The notes under the pieces are model-generated. The model was given only the letters and a program-made list of their open reading frames with translations. It searched no databases and was not told where the DNA came from. Of a DNA stretch of 64,000 nucleotides, positions 1 through 9,443 are shown piece after piece. The translations under genes and the position numbers were made by a program. Within the stretch, counting starts at the first letter, position 1. Each line of letters opens with the position of its first letter. This DNA is from CADEEX01 sp964577955 (GTDB lineage: Bacteria > Acidobacteriota > Vicinamibacteria > Vicinamibacterales > CAVVIG01). The stretch is from positions 203,152 to 267,151 of the forward strand of contig CAZOAZ010000002.1 in NCBI GenBank assembly GCA_964577955.1. The letters are read 5' to 3'.

Positions 1-288
1 GTAGAGCGGATGGAAGGCCAGACCGAGCAATCCGCGCTCGCCGCCCGACAGCACTCTGGTCCGGATGTCCAGAAACACCGTCGCGGTCGACGATCCCGGC
101 TGGACGACGTCGATGACGCCGCGCTGCTCGAGGATGAACAGCCGGTTCGATCCATCACCCGCGTGCACGAGAAACGTCGGCCCGGTCACGCCGCTCACCG
201 CCGGGACGAGTTGGATATCCGCCGACGCAAGTGTCGCGAGCAGGAGTACGAAACTCGCAACAAGCGCACAGTCCCGAATCTGGATCAT
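1..288 (-). CDS. PQQ-dependent sugar dehydrogenase (GSDH family), N-terminal part
   Basis: A reading frame starts at ATG 288-286 on the minus strand and runs off the left edge after 96 codons. It begins with a Sec signal peptide (about residues 1-23, hydrophobic core VASFVLLLATLASA). It then shows the start of a glucose/sorbosone dehydrogenase propeller: RLFILEQRGVIDVV, a VFLDIRTRV segment and GGERGLLGLAFHP, which matches the first blade of the family. Known members are periplasmic quinoproteins that oxidise sugars with PQQ. The catalytic residues lie outside the window. It follows the DUF1501 gene on the same strand with a 119-bp gap that holds an imperfect hairpin. The family call rests on about 70 mature residues but the motif run is characteristic. 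Confidence 0.8.
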   Translation of the reverse strand, partial: MIQIRDCALVASFVLLLATLASADIQLVPAVSGVTGPTFLVHAGDGSNRLFILEQRGVIDVVQPGSSTATVFLDIRTRVLSGGERGLLGLAFHPLY

Positions 289-321
289 CGGTCTCAGATT
301 CTACGGGATTGCAGCGACGAA

Positions 322-398
322 AGAAGCTTCACAACGAGAACGCAGAAACCGCAGAGATCCTTTTGCGAAGAAACTCAGCGGCCTCTGCGGTCTCGGTG
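322..398. repeat. imperfect long hairpin between two minus-strand genes
   Basis: Two arms of about 31 bases (324-356 and 367-398) are imperfect reverse complements around a short spacer. The shared core is CTTCACACCGAGACCGCAGAG-like. A single arm of the same type recurs at 49731-49764. It may act as an attenuator or terminator between the DUF1501 gene and the sugar dehydrogenase gene, or simply be a dispersed hairpin repeat. Confidence 0.55.
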
Positions 399-407
399 TG
401 AAGGCTT

Positions 408-1730
408 TTACAGGAAGCCCAACTGTTGCGGTGAGAAGTTGCCCAGGTTCGGGAACACCGCCGACAGATCCGCTTCCGGCACGTCGAACCAGTGCGCAAG
501 CGTCGCGGCGTACTGATCCAGCGCCGTCGTCGGAATCCAGTTGCCGCGATCGCCGGCGTCGTCGGGGCCGCGCAGCTCGTGCGTCGGGAAGATGCCGTAG
601 GTGCCGCCTTGCACGCCGCCGCCAATCACGAGATGGTGGCTGCCCCAGGCGTGATCGGTGCCGATGTTCGCGTTCGCGTTGCCGGTGCGATTGAATTCGC
701 TTTCCGTGAACAGCGTGACGTTGCCGAGCGAGCCGCGCTGCTCCAGCGTGTTGACGAATGCACCAATCGACGCGTCGAGGTCGGTCAGGAGCTGCGCCTG
801 TTTGTTGAGCAGATCCTCGTGGTTGTCGAACCCGCCCATGCCGGCGAAAAAGATCTGCCGGTTCATGCCCAGTCCGTCGCGGACCGCGATGATCTGTGCG
901 ACCTGGGCGAGTTGCTGACCGAGCCCCGAGTTCGGGAAAGCGACCGGCAAGGCCGGCGCGCCGCCGATCGCCGCGTCGATTTCCTGCGCCGACTTGATCG
1001 ACTCGCCGAGCACGCCGTTCGCCGCGCTGACCAGCTGCAGACCGCTATCGAAGGTCAGGATCTTCTGCATCGCGGTCAACCGCGCCATCATCGACGCCTG
1101 ATCGCCGAAGGTCGTCAACCCGAACGAGCCGGCGTTCGAGAAGTTCAACCCCTTGGTGTTCAGGCCGGACAGGAAGAGCGCGTTGCCGCCGTTGACGGTG
1201 ATACCTGGCGGGAGCGCGCCGGGATTGTGCGACAGCGCGTGGTCGTTGAGCCGCCCCGCCCAGCCGGTGCCGCCGCCGTTCGGGTCCGAGGTCTGCCACT
1301 GCTGCGTCTGGTCGGAGTGCGAATACAGGTTGCGCGGCAGCGGCACCGAGTTCAGCGTGCCTTTTGAGGTCGGCGTGAAGAGCGTGCCGACGTTGAAGAC
1401 CGTCGCCACTCGCTGCTGATCGAAGAAATTCCGGACGTTGACGAGCGAGGGATGGAATCCGTACCCGGTATTCCCCGCCGCCAGCAGCGACGCGCTCGGC
1501 AGCGCCACCGGCCCCCGCATCGTCTGATACGCGGCATAGCGGGAGTCGTTCGGCACGACCAGGTTGTTCGAATCGTTGCCGCCGAAGAGAAAGATGCAGA
1601 CCAGCGCTTTGTAGTCCGACAGCCCCTGCGCGCTCGCGGTGATTGGCGCAAGGTGCGCGAGATGGGCGCCGATCGTGGCCGCACCCACGTGACAGCAGCT
1701 TCTCAGAAACTGACGACGATTTCGACGCAT
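408..1730 (-). CDS. DUF1501 family exported protein
   Basis: A 440-residue protein with a twin-arginine style N-terminus (RRNRRQFLRS, then a hydrophobic stretch ending ASA), so probably exported by Tat. The mature part starts with LVCIFLFGGNDSNNLVVP, the hallmark of DUF1501, a family related to sulfatase/alkaline-phosphatase folds but of unproven function. FTESEFNRTGNANANIGTDHAWG near residue 345 is the second conserved block of the family. The ATG at 1730 has GGAG seven bases upstream. It lies 15 bp downstream of the DUF1800 gene on the same strand, the usual partner of this family, so both are very likely co-transcribed and act together in the envelope. Confidence 0.9.
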   Translation of the reverse strand: MRRNRRQFLRSCCHVGAATIGAHLAHLAPITASAQGLSDYKALVCIFLFGGNDSNNLVVPNDSRYAAYQTMRGPVALPSASLLAAGNTGYGFHPSLVNVRNFFDQQRVATVFNVGTLFTPTSKGTLNSVPLPRNLYSHSDQTQQWQTSDPNGGGTGWAGRLNDHALSHNPGALPPGITVNGGNALFLSGLNTKGLNFSNAGSFGLTTFGDQASMMARLTAMQKILTFDSGLQLVSAANGVLGESIKSAQEIDAAIGGAPALPVAFPNSGLGQQLAQVAQIIAVRDGLGMNRQIFFAGMGGFDNHEDLLNKQAQLLTDLDASIGAFVNTLEQRGSLGNVTLFTESEFNRTGNANANIGTDHAWGSHHLVIGGGVQGGTYGIFPTHELRGPDDAGDRGNWIPTTALDQYAATLAHWFDVPEADLSAVFPNLGNFSPQQLGFL

Positions 1731-1745
1731 CGCTCGACTCCTTGT

Positions 1746-4418
1746 TTAGCGATCAACTTGTGACTGCGCGGCGGTCAGCGTCAGATACAACGCCGTCCGC
1801 ACGCGCTCGTTCGGACTGGTCCGCGGCGACACGCGCACGGCCTCGATGATGGCGGCGCGTTCTTCGGGCGACATGCGGCCGGCCATGAACACCAGGCTGC
1901 AGTAGTCGACGAGCGCCGAGGCGTCGCCGGCGCGGGTGGTGAACGGCGTGCGATCCCACGTGACATCGGCGCCGAAGTAGCCGCCAAGGAGGGCGCCGAC
2001 GAAGTTCGCGCGTTCGAGCGCGGTCACCGTCGTCAATCCCTGGAATTCAGGACCGCCGAGCGGCGCTCCGGTCGGCCCGCGCGTACCGCGCACGCGGTAG
2101 CCGGGCGAGAAGTAGCTGAAGACCGACGGCGGATAGAACACCTTCTGCCCCATCGATTCCGCCTTGTCGCTCATGAACGGGTGATCGGTCACCGCGGCGT
2201 TCAGCGCCCGCAGCATCGAGACGACGAAGATCACCGGCTCGGCCAGCTTGCCGTTGGTCGCCGTCGAGATGCCGGCCTCGGGATTGGTGAGAATCGCCGA
2301 CACGACGGAAGCGAGATTGCCGCCGCTCGCGCTGAAGACCGACGCCACCGCCGCGACGTAGGCCGGGCTCGGGTTCGAGGTGACGAACTGCTGAATCAGT
2401 TGCCGGCTGATGAACGGCGCCACGTTGCCGTGCGCGAAGATCACGTCGAGCGCCTGATCGAGATCCTGTTGCGCCGTCTGCCCCGCGCCGAATTCACGGC
2501 CGAGGAACGTCTTCGCGCCGGTGTCGTGATAGCGCTCGACCGCTTCCATCGGCACGCCGTAGTTTTCGTTCGCCAGGCGCCGTGGTGCCGTGGCCGGATT
2601 CCCGTCGCCGAACGTCCAGCCGGTCAGAATCCGCGCCAGCTCCTTCACGTCCTGCTCGGTGTAGGTCGGTATCGGGCTGCCGCCGGCGGTCTGCGGCGTC
2701 CCGTCCGGATTGAGCTGCGTCAGCCCCAGTGTAAAGAGCTGCATCAGCTCGCGCGCGTAGTTCTCGTTCGGCGGCGTGCCGGTGATGGCCTGACTGCGGT
2801 TGTTCAGCATGTTCAGGTAACGCCCCATCGCCGGATTGAGCGTGATGTCGCGCATCAGATCGCGGTAGTTGCCGAACGCGTTGTTGAGCAGCAGCCGGTG
2901 GTAGGTGACGATCCCTGTGGCGCTCGGGATTTCGACGGCCGACACGACCCAGATCTTGTGAAGCGCCCACGCCATGCGCTGCCGGAGTTGATCCGGTCCG
3001 CTGAGCGCCAGCGACATGAAGTGTTCCTGCGCCGCTTCCGTCGACATCGTGAAGAGCGAATCGGGGTACGTCGACGGCGCCGCGGCGAGTTGCGCCGACA
3101 AGAACGCTTCCTTGCCCATCGCCTTCACCGCGTCGACGTCGCCGGGCTTCGGGCCCCATGTCACCTGGCGGAGGAACTGGAATGCGGAGACGGTCTCGGG
3201 ATCGACCGGCGGCTGCGGCTGTTCGGGATTGGCGAAGACTTCAGCCGAGCGCGGGCTCTGACCGCCGGCGTTCACGGCCGTGACCTGATAGAAGTAGGTC
3301 GGACCGTTTTCCAGATTGCTGTTGGTAAACGTCGGCGCGGTAAGTCCTGTGGCGATCGGAATGCTCGATTCCTTGCGTGACGCGGTGCCGCGATAGACGT
3401 TGTAACTCGTCGCTTCCGGCACGGCGTTCCAGTTCAGCGTCACCACGCCGTCTCCCGCGGTCGCCGTGAGACCGGTTGGTGCCGGCGGCGGCGCGGTCGG
3501 CGTGGCCGACACCGGATCGGTGTGCGGGCCGATGCCGCCCTGGCCGTATGCGGCGACTTTGTAGAAGTAGGTCGTGCCGTTGGTGAGGCCGGTGTTCTTG
3601 AACGTCAGGGTCTTGACGCTCGTGAAGGGCGTGTTCTCGAAGACGCCGGTCGTGCTGCGGTAGATCTTGTAGCCGGTCACTCCGTCGATCGCCGACCAGG
3701 CCAACGTCACGAACGCGTTGCCCGGTGTCGCGGTGAGGTCGGCCGGCGCGGTCGCCGGCGGCGGCGGCAGCGGCTTCGCGTAGACCACGCTCGAGACCGG
3801 GCTCGTGCTGTTCGTCGTCGTCGCTTTGATGCGGTAGTAGTAGGTCGTGCCGTTCGTCAGCCCGCTGTCGACGAGCGTCAGCGCCGGGAGTCCTTCGGCG
3901 ATCGCGACCATCGACGTCAGCAAGGATGAGGTGCCGCGATACACCGTGTACCCGGTCGCGCCGAGGCTCATGCCCCACGCGAGCGTCACTTGGGTGTCGC
4001 CGGCCGTCGCCGTGAACGGCGCGGGGACGGCGAGCGGCGTCGCGGTCACCGTCGCTGACGGCGGTCCGTCACCCCCGGTGTTCAGCGCGAGCACGCGATA
4101 CGCGTACGGCGTACCGCTCGTCAATCCGCTGTTCTTGTAGGTCGTCACGGTGTTCGCGACCTTGGCGACCAGATCCCACAGTCCCGCGGCAGAGAGCCGC
4201 TGCACGCGGTAACCGGTCGCGCCCGGAACCGCGGTCCACGAGATCGTCACGCTCGTCGTGGCGCCGACGGCGGTGACCGGATCTGGAGAGGTCGCAGGCG
4301 CAGGAGGCAGCGGTGCGAGGGTGCGCGTCGTGCGCGGCGGTGTGGTGCCTGCCGTCGCTGTCAGTGGGCTGAAAACCGTCAGTGCAGCAATCAGACAGAG
4401 TGCCGTCGATCGATTCAC
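1746..4418 (-). CDS. DUF1800 protein with four fibronectin type III repeats
   Basis: An 890-residue exported protein. GTG 4418 is preceded by AAGGAGAGG. A signal peptide occupies about residues 1-24. A proline-rich linker is followed by four fibronectin-III modules (about residues 40-395), each with the SGLTNGTTYYYRI-type strand and a proline-rich hinge. The remaining ~480 residues are a DUF1800 domain: the RQVTWGPKPGDVDAV start, then NENYARELMQLFTLG and a DVKELARILTGWTFG block are visible. DUF1800 proteins are co-encoded with DUF1501 partners in many Acidobacteria and Planctomycetes. The function is not established; surface polymer binding through the FN3 modules is inference. Confidence 0.9.
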   Translation of the reverse strand: MNRSTALCLIAALTVFSPLTATAGTTPPRTTRTLAPLPPAPATSPDPVTAVGATTSVTISWTAVPGATGYRVQRLSAAGLWDLVAKVANTVTTYKNSGLTSGTPYAYRVLALNTGGDGPPSATVTATPLAVPAPFTATAGDTQVTLAWGMSLGATGYTVYRGTSSLLTSMVAIAEGLPALTLVDSGLTNGTTYYYRIKATTTNSTSPVSSVVYAKPLPPPPATAPADLTATPGNAFVTLAWSAIDGVTGYKIYRSTTGVFENTPFTSVKTLTFKNTGLTNGTTYFYKVAAYGQGGIGPHTDPVSATPTAPPPAPTGLTATAGDGVVTLNWNAVPEATSYNVYRGTASRKESSIPIATGLTAPTFTNSNLENGPTYFYQVTAVNAGGQSPRSAEVFANPEQPQPPVDPETVSAFQFLRQVTWGPKPGDVDAVKAMGKEAFLSAQLAAAPSTYPDSLFTMSTEAAQEHFMSLALSGPDQLRQRMAWALHKIWVVSAVEIPSATGIVTYHRLLLNNAFGNYRDLMRDITLNPAMGRYLNMLNNRSQAITGTPPNENYARELMQLFTLGLTQLNPDGTPQTAGGSPIPTYTEQDVKELARILTGWTFGDGNPATAPRRLANENYGVPMEAVERYHDTGAKTFLGREFGAGQTAQQDLDQALDVIFAHGNVAPFISRQLIQQFVTSNPSPAYVAAVASVFSASGGNLASVVSAILTNPEAGISTATNGKLAEPVIFVVSMLRALNAAVTDHPFMSDKAESMGQKVFYPPSVFSYFSPGYRVRGTRGPTGAPLGGPEFQGLTTVTALERANFVGALLGGYFGADVTWDRTPFTTRAGDASALVDYCSLVFMAGRMSPEERAAIIEAVRVSPRTSPNERVRTALYLTLTAAQSQVDR

Positions 4419-4711
4419 GTCGCCTCTCCTTCCGCCGTGTACGCTTTCGTGGTGCGGACTGTGTGCCGTTCACACGTCGCCGCGCGCGCGAGCTCGCTCG
4501 CGCATCGTCAACGCCAGATGAATTCGGGGAGTCCGTGCACATCGCGCCGATCGACTGGCCGATGTCGGGCGAGTGAAAGGCAAGGACCATTCCCGCGCGG
4601 ATTCCTGGCGATTCCTTGAAGACCCGCGCGGTCCTCGGGTGTGCAGGAAACGGATTCGCGTGCGCGCTAACGATCTCGATCAGTCACGAATGGTTGAGGT
4701 CGCGCAGAGCC

Positions 4712-4867
4712 GGTGTCAGACACGTGTCTGACACCCCGTCTGACACCGGCAACAGCCGATGCACCATTTGCTGCGCCGTCCACGCCGCCGACCGCAATTT
4801 CTAGAACCGCGATCGCCCAAACGGTATAGAAGGTGTCTGACGTGGGGTCAGACACGTGTCTGACCCC
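4712..4867. repeat. REP-like palindrome pair (copy 1)
   Basis: Two nearly perfect 24-bp palindromes with the core GTCAGACACGTGTCTGAC lie at 4712-4735 and 4844-4867. Each is accompanied by an extra half site facing the other (CCCGTCTGACACC after the first, GGTGTCTGACGTG before the second). The 108 bp between the two palindromes has no ORF. The same arrangement recurs at 60148-60324. Such bipartite palindromes are typical of REP/BIME elements moved by RAYT (Y1) transposases; no transposase gene is in the window. Confidence 0.8.
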
Positions 4868-4974
4868 GGTCCCTTGGCGTGTAACAACGGCGCCTGTTGC
4901 AACGTAATGAAGTTGCAAGGCAGTTACGGCTGGGCCTCGATTCCCGCCCGCACGATGTCTGGACGGGATTCGAC

Positions 4975-4980
4975 TACACT
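4975..4980 (+). promoter_or_regulatory. possible -10 element of TonB receptor operon
   Basis: TACACT in the context GATTCGACTACACTCG matches a sigma-70 -10 hexamer at five of six positions. It lies 66 bp before the chosen start of the receptor gene. No good -35 hexamer is seen at the right distance, so this is weak evidence. Confidence 0.25.
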
Positions 4981-5046
4981 CGCGACGGCTTCTTAGCTCG
5001 CGGCGTCCAACTCAGGGCGCCGGTTTCCTGGCAGGTTGACTCGTCG

Positions 5047-8000
5047 ATGATGTCTTTTATCCGTTCCGTGCGCGGCGGCGTCCTCGGGACCCTCGCGCTC
5101 GCCCTGATCCTCTGCGGCCTGACCGCTCCGGCCGGCGCCCAGACCACCGCCACGCTGACCGGCTCGGTTATCGACGCCTCGGGACGCCCGCTCGCCGCCG
5201 TTCAGGTCACGGTCCGTCAGCCGGCGACCGGCTTCGCTCGCACGATGGCCACCGGTGACGACGGCCGGTTCGTGGCCGCTGGCCTGTCGGCCGGCCTGTA
5301 CGAACTCCGCGCCGAGCTGACCGGATTCCGCCCGACCGCGACCACCGACATCCTCCTCACCGTCGGCGAGAACGTGGCGCTGCCGCCGGTCCGCCTGGAA
5401 GTGGGCGGCATCACGGAAGCCGTCACGGTCACGAGCACCGCGGGGCGCGTCAACACGACGACGTCCGAGCTCAGCTATCTGGTCGGCGAACAAGCGGTAT
5501 CGTCGCTCCCGCTGAACGGTCGCAACTACACCGACCTCGCCCTCCTTCAGCCCGGTGTGATTGCCTACCCGTCGCGTGACGGCGGGTCCGTCGTCGCTCA
5601 CGGCCTTGGGATGAGCATCAACGGACAGGACTACCGCTCGAACGTCTATCTCCTCGACGGCACGCTGAACAACGACTTCACCAACGGGCCGGCCGGGAGC
5701 GCGGCGGGCACCGCGCTCGGCGTCGAGTCGATCCAGGAATTCCGCGTCGAGTCGAACGCCTACGGCGCCGAGTTCGGCAGGAACTTCGGCGGCCAGATCA
5801 ACGTGCTCACCAAATCCGGCAGCAACACGCTGCGCGGCAGCGCCTACGAGTACCTGCGCGACGACGCGATGGACGCGGCGAACTACTTCGACGTGAACGG
5901 CAAGCCCGACTTCTCGCGCAATCAGTTTGGCGGCGCGCTCGGCGGTCCGATCGTCCGCGATCGGCTGTTCTACTTCATCGGCTACGAAGCGCTGCGCGAG
6001 AATCTCGGCAAGACGATCTCGAGCTTCGTGCCCGACGACAACGCGCGCGCCGGCACACTGCCCGACGGCCCGGTGACCATCAACCCAGCGATCGTGCCGT
6101 ACCTGAATGCGATTCCGCGCGCCAACGGCGCCAACATCGGCTCCGGCCTCGCGACGCACACGTTCAACTTCGACCAGACGCTGGATCAGCACTTCTTCCA
6201 GGGACGACTCGACTATCAGCGCGGCGCGGCGCATCAGTTCTTCGGACGCTACACGTTCGACGACGCCGACCAGCGCCTGCCCACTGATTACCCGGCGTTT
6301 CCGCGTTCGTTCATTTCCACGAACCAGTTCGCGACGCTCGAGTACCGAAACGTCGTCTCGGCGCGGACGTTCCAGACCTTTCACTTCGGCTACAGCCGGA
6401 CGCGGATCGGGCAGAACGTCGAAGCCAACCTCGACACCACGTTGCCGCCGTTCGTGACCGGACGCGCGCTCGTCGGCGACATCGACATCGGCGGCATGCA
6501 GCGCTTCGGTCCGCAGAGCTCGGCCAATCTCCGGCTGGCGCAGAACGTCTACAGCGGGCAGTACGACATCACGCACGCGCGCGGCGCGCATCTCTTCAAG
6601 GCCGGCGGAGTCGTCGAACGCTATCGCGACTTCATGACCAACCCGACCTTCAGCCTCGGGATCTACACGTTCTCCAACCTGCGCAACTTCCTGACGAACA
6701 CCCCGTTGCGATTCGTCGGTCTCGGCCCGACCGGCGACATCGACCGCGACTGGCCCTGGACCTACTTCGCCGCGTATGCGCAGGACAACTTCCAGATCAC
6801 GCCGAGGGTGTCGGTCACGGCCGGCCTGCGCTACGAAGGCACGACGATGCCGCTCGACACCGGCGGACGCGATTCGGCGCTGCGCACCCTGACCGATTCC
6901 GCCGCGACCGTCGGACAGTTGTACGACAACCCGTCGACGGCGAATCTCTCGCCGCGCGTCGGCGCGGCGTGGGATGTCCTCGGCGACGGCTCGACCGCGA
7001 TCCGCGGCGGCTACGGGCTCTACTACAACACCAACAATCAGCAGAACCTGATCGTCACGGTCACCAATCCGCCGTCGACACCGCGCTTCGTGATCGCCAA
7101 TCCGACGTTCCCGGTGCCGCCGTTCGATCGCGGCGTCGGCAACACGATCCGCCCGGTGCAGTACGAGCTCGAAGCGCCGCGCCTGCAGATGTGGAACGTC
7201 AACCTGCAGCGATCGCTGCCCGGCGACCTGATCGCCACGCTCGGCTACGCCGGATCGCGCGGCACGCATCTCTTCCGCAACACCGACGTGAACATCCCGA
7301 CGCCGACGCCTGGGCCTGATGGCCGGCTGTTCTTCGCCGCCGGCCTGCCGCGCCCGAACCGCAACTTCGGCACCATCGAGCTGAAGTCCAGCGACGGCGA
7401 GAGTTCGTACAAGGCGTTCATCGTCGAACTGCGACGGACGTTCCACGACGGGCTCTCGGTCCAGTCGTCGTACACGTGGTCGTCCTCGGAGGACACGACG
7501 CAGGCGTCGACGTTCTTCTCCGACGCCACCAATGGCACGACGGTCGCGTTTCCGGAATTCGATCCGGACTACAACCGCGGCCCGTCGGACTGGGACGCGC
7601 GCCACAACTGGGTCCTGAATGTCGTCTGGGACGTGCCGTTCGCGAAGAACGCGAGCGGCGCGAAGAAGGCGCTGCTCGACGGCTGGCAGTTGACCGGCAT
7701 CAGCACGATGCGCAGCGGACAGCCGCTCACCGTTTTTGTGCAGAGCAACTGGTCGCGCTCGCAGTGGTCGCCGTCGATCGCCGCGACCACCGGCCTCGAC
7801 CGTCCGGATCTCGCGCCGGGGCGGACGCCGGAAGACGCCGTGCTCGGCGAGCCGGATCAGTGGTTCGATCCGACCGCCTTCGTGCTGCAGCCGCAGGGAA
7901 CGATGGGCAACAGCGGCCGCGGCGCCTTCCGCGGTCCGGATCTGAAGACGGTCGACCTCGCCGCGGTGAAGCGGATCGGGCTCGGCGGAACGAAGCGGCT

Positions 8001-8175
8001 CGACCTCCGGATTGAGGTCTTCAATGTCTTCAACCGCGCCAACTTCGGCAACCCGACCTTGATCGCGTTTGCCGGCGCGACGGCGACCGAAGCACCGCTC
8101 GCGACGTTCGGGCGTGTCCGCTCGACGGTCACGTCGGCGCGCCAGTTACAGATTGGCGCACGCCTGTCCTTTTAA
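5047..8175 (+). CDS. Oar-like TonB-dependent receptor with carboxypeptidase-regulatory domain
   Basis: A 1042-residue outer-membrane protein. The tandem ATGs at 5047 and 5050 begin a good signal peptide (hydrophobic LGTLALALILCGLTAPAGAQ); the open frame extends further upstream but without protein-like sequence. After the signal comes a CarboxypepD_reg beta-sandwich (about residues 30-110, TGSVIDASGRPLAAVQVTV and the GLYELRAELTGF strand). A plug domain (LPLNGRNYTDLALLQPGV, SIQEFRVESNAYGAEFGRNFGGQINVLTKSG) and a large barrel ending in LQIGARLSF follow. The family imports polymers or peptides; the substrate cannot be read from sequence. It heads an operon with a secreted propeller and a second receptor. 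Confidence 0.92.
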   Translation: MMSFIRSVRGGVLGTLALALILCGLTAPAGAQTTATLTGSVIDASGRPLAAVQVTVRQPATGFARTMATGDDGRFVAAGLSAGLYELRAELTGFRPTATTDILLTVGENVALPPVRLEVGGITEAVTVTSTAGRVNTTTSELSYLVGEQAVSSLPLNGRNYTDLALLQPGVIAYPSRDGGSVVAHGLGMSINGQDYRSNVYLLDGTLNNDFTNGPAGSAAGTALGVESIQEFRVESNAYGAEFGRNFGGQINVLTKSGSNTLRGSAYEYLRDDAMDAANYFDVNGKPDFSRNQFGGALGGPIVRDRLFYFIGYEALRENLGKTISSFVPDDNARAGTLPDGPVTINPAIVPYLNAIPRANGANIGSGLATHTFNFDQTLDQHFFQGRLDYQRGAAHQFFGRYTFDDADQRLPTDYPAFPRSFISTNQFATLEYRNVVSARTFQTFHFGYSRTRIGQNVEANLDTTLPPFVTGRALVGDIDIGGMQRFGPQSSANLRLAQNVYSGQYDITHARGAHLFKAGGVVERYRDFMTNPTFSLGIYTFSNLRNFLTNTPLRFVGLGPTGDIDRDWPWTYFAAYAQDNFQITPRVSVTAGLRYEGTTMPLDTGGRDSALRTLTDSAATVGQLYDNPSTANLSPRVGAAWDVLGDGSTAIRGGYGLYYNTNNQQNLIVTVTNPPSTPRFVIANPTFPVPPFDRGVGNTIRPVQYELEAPRLQMWNVNLQRSLPGDLIATLGYAGSRGTHLFRNTDVNIPTPTPGPDGRLFFAAGLPRPNRNFGTIELKSSDGESSYKAFIVELRRTFHDGLSVQSSYTWSSSEDTTQASTFFSDATNGTTVAFPEFDPDYNRGPSDWDARHNWVLNVVWDVPFAKNASGAKKALLDGWQLTGISTMRSGQPLTVFVQSNWSRSQWSPSIAATTGLDRPDLAPGRTPEDAVLGEPDQWFDPTAFVLQPQGTMGNSGRGAFRGPDLKTVDLAAVKRIGLGGTKRLDLRIEVFNVFNRANFGNPTLIAFAGATATEAPLATFGRVRSTVTSARQLQIGARLSF

Positions 8176-8201
8176 TCGATCGGTTCTGTTTGAGGTGCAC
8201 C

Positions 8202-9443
8202 ATGCATAGGAATCTTCGAGCCGCGGCGGTCCTCCTGGTCGTCGCCGCGGCCTCTTCATCAATTGACGCGCAACGCGGCTCGACCGACTGGACCCAGTGG
8301 CGCGGCCCGAATCGCGACGGCGTGGCCTCGACGTTTACCGGCCCGGCCGCGTGGCCCGACACCCTGGTCCAGAAATGGCGGATCGAAGTGGGCACCGGCT
8401 ACGCCAGCCCCATCGTGGTCGGCGATCGCGTCTACGTGTTTTCGCGGCGCGGCGACAACGAAGGCATGAGCGCGCACGATGTCGCCACCGGCCGCGAGCT
8501 CTGGCGCTTCGGCTATGACGCGCCGTTCACGATGAACAGCGCCGCGGCCCGGCACAACGCCGGACCGAAGTCGACGCCGGTCTTTTCGAACGGCCGTCTG
8601 CTCTCGATCGGCATGACCGGTGTCGTCACCGCGTGGGACGCGCCAACCGGCCGCGTCCTGTGGCGAAAACCGGCGATGACGCCGGTGCCGCTTTACACGA
8701 CGCACGCCTTCTCGCCGATCGTCCAGGGCAACACGGTGATCTTCCACGTCGGCGGCCACAACCAGGGAGCGCTGACGGCGTTCGACATCGCGACCGGCAA
8801 TCAGCGCTGGAGCTGGAGCGGCGACGGACCGGGGTACGGATCGCCGATCATCGCGACCATCGGCGGCACCAGGCAGGTGATCACGATCACGCAGCAGAAG
8901 GTCGTTGGCGTGGACTTCGAGAGCGGCGCGCTGCTCTGGGAACGGCCCTTCAAGGCGGGGCCGGACAACAATTCGAACACTCCCATTCTTTACGGCGAGA
9001 CGATCATCGTCTCCGGCAACGGCGGACCGACGGTCGCGTTCACCGCGGCGAAGGCGGGTGCGACGTGGACGACCACCAACGTCTGGGAAAACGCGGAGGT
9101 CCCGCTGCGGCTCACCAATCTCGTGCTCGTCGGCGACCTGCTGTTCGGGATCACCAACCGCAACGCCGGGCAGTACTTCGGCGTCGACGTCAAAACCGGC
9201 AAGACGCTGTGGATCTCGCCCGGTCGTCAGGCGGGACAGGGCTCGATCGCGCGCGCCGGCGATTTTCTCTTCAGCCTCGAAGACGACGGCGAGCTGCTCG
9301 TGATCAAGAACAATCCGGCGGCGTTCGAACTCCTGAAAAAGTACAAGGTCGCCGACGGCGAAACGTGGGCGGAAGCGGTTTACTCGGGCAATCGCATCTT
9401 CATCAAAGACCTCAATCACCTCACCCTTTGGACGTTGAGTTAA
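8202..9443 (+). CDS. secreted PQQ-like beta-propeller protein 1
   Basis: A 413-residue protein starting at ATG 8202, with GAGGTG five bases upstream; an in-frame TTG at 8190 is less likely. A signal peptide (about residues 1-24) is followed by the group signature DWTQWRGPNRDGVAS. Repeated propeller strands of the type VYVFSRRGDNEGMSAHDVATGRELWRF run to the end. Such BamB/quinoprotein-like propellers may bind PQQ or only act as scaffolds; classical alcohol-dehydrogenase active-site motifs are not evident. Its stop codon directly abuts the ATG of the next TonB receptor (TAAATG), implying translational coupling and a shared role at the outer membrane. Confidence 0.88.
   Translation: MHRNLRAAAVLLVVAAASSSIDAQRGSTDWTQWRGPNRDGVASTFTGPAAWPDTLVQKWRIEVGTGYASPIVVGDRVYVFSRRGDNEGMSAHDVATGRELWRFGYDAPFTMNSAAARHNAGPKSTPVFSNGRLLSIGMTGVVTAWDAPTGRVLWRKPAMTPVPLYTTHAFSPIVQGNTVIFHVGGHNQGALTAFDIATGNQRWSWSGDGPGYGSPIIATIGGTRQVITITQQKVVGVDFESGALLWERPFKAGPDNNSNTPILYGETIIVSGNGGPTVAFTAAKAGATWTTTNVWENAEVPLRLTNLVLVGDLLFGITNRNAGQYFGVDVKTGKTLWISPGRQAGQGSIARAGDFLFSLEDDGELLVIKNNPAAFELLKKYKVADGETWAEAVYSGNRIFIKDLNHLTLWTLS

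Larger units (their letters stand above)
4419..5046. other. intergenic region between divergent operons
   Basis: This 628-bp stretch separates the minus-strand DUF1800 operon from the plus-strand TonB-receptor operon and must hold both promoters. No convincing gene is seen. It contains a pair of GTCAGACACGTGTCTGAC palindromes (listed separately), a direct repeat of GTTGCAA near 4890-4920, and a possible -10 hexamer TACACT at 4975-4980 about 65 bp before the receptor start. Confidence 0.6.

Noticed and set aside
4993..7605. 870-codon minus-strand open frame
   Set aside because: Antisense shadow of the Oar-like TonB receptor in a GC-rich genome; sequence is Arg/Val/Glu-rich without domains.
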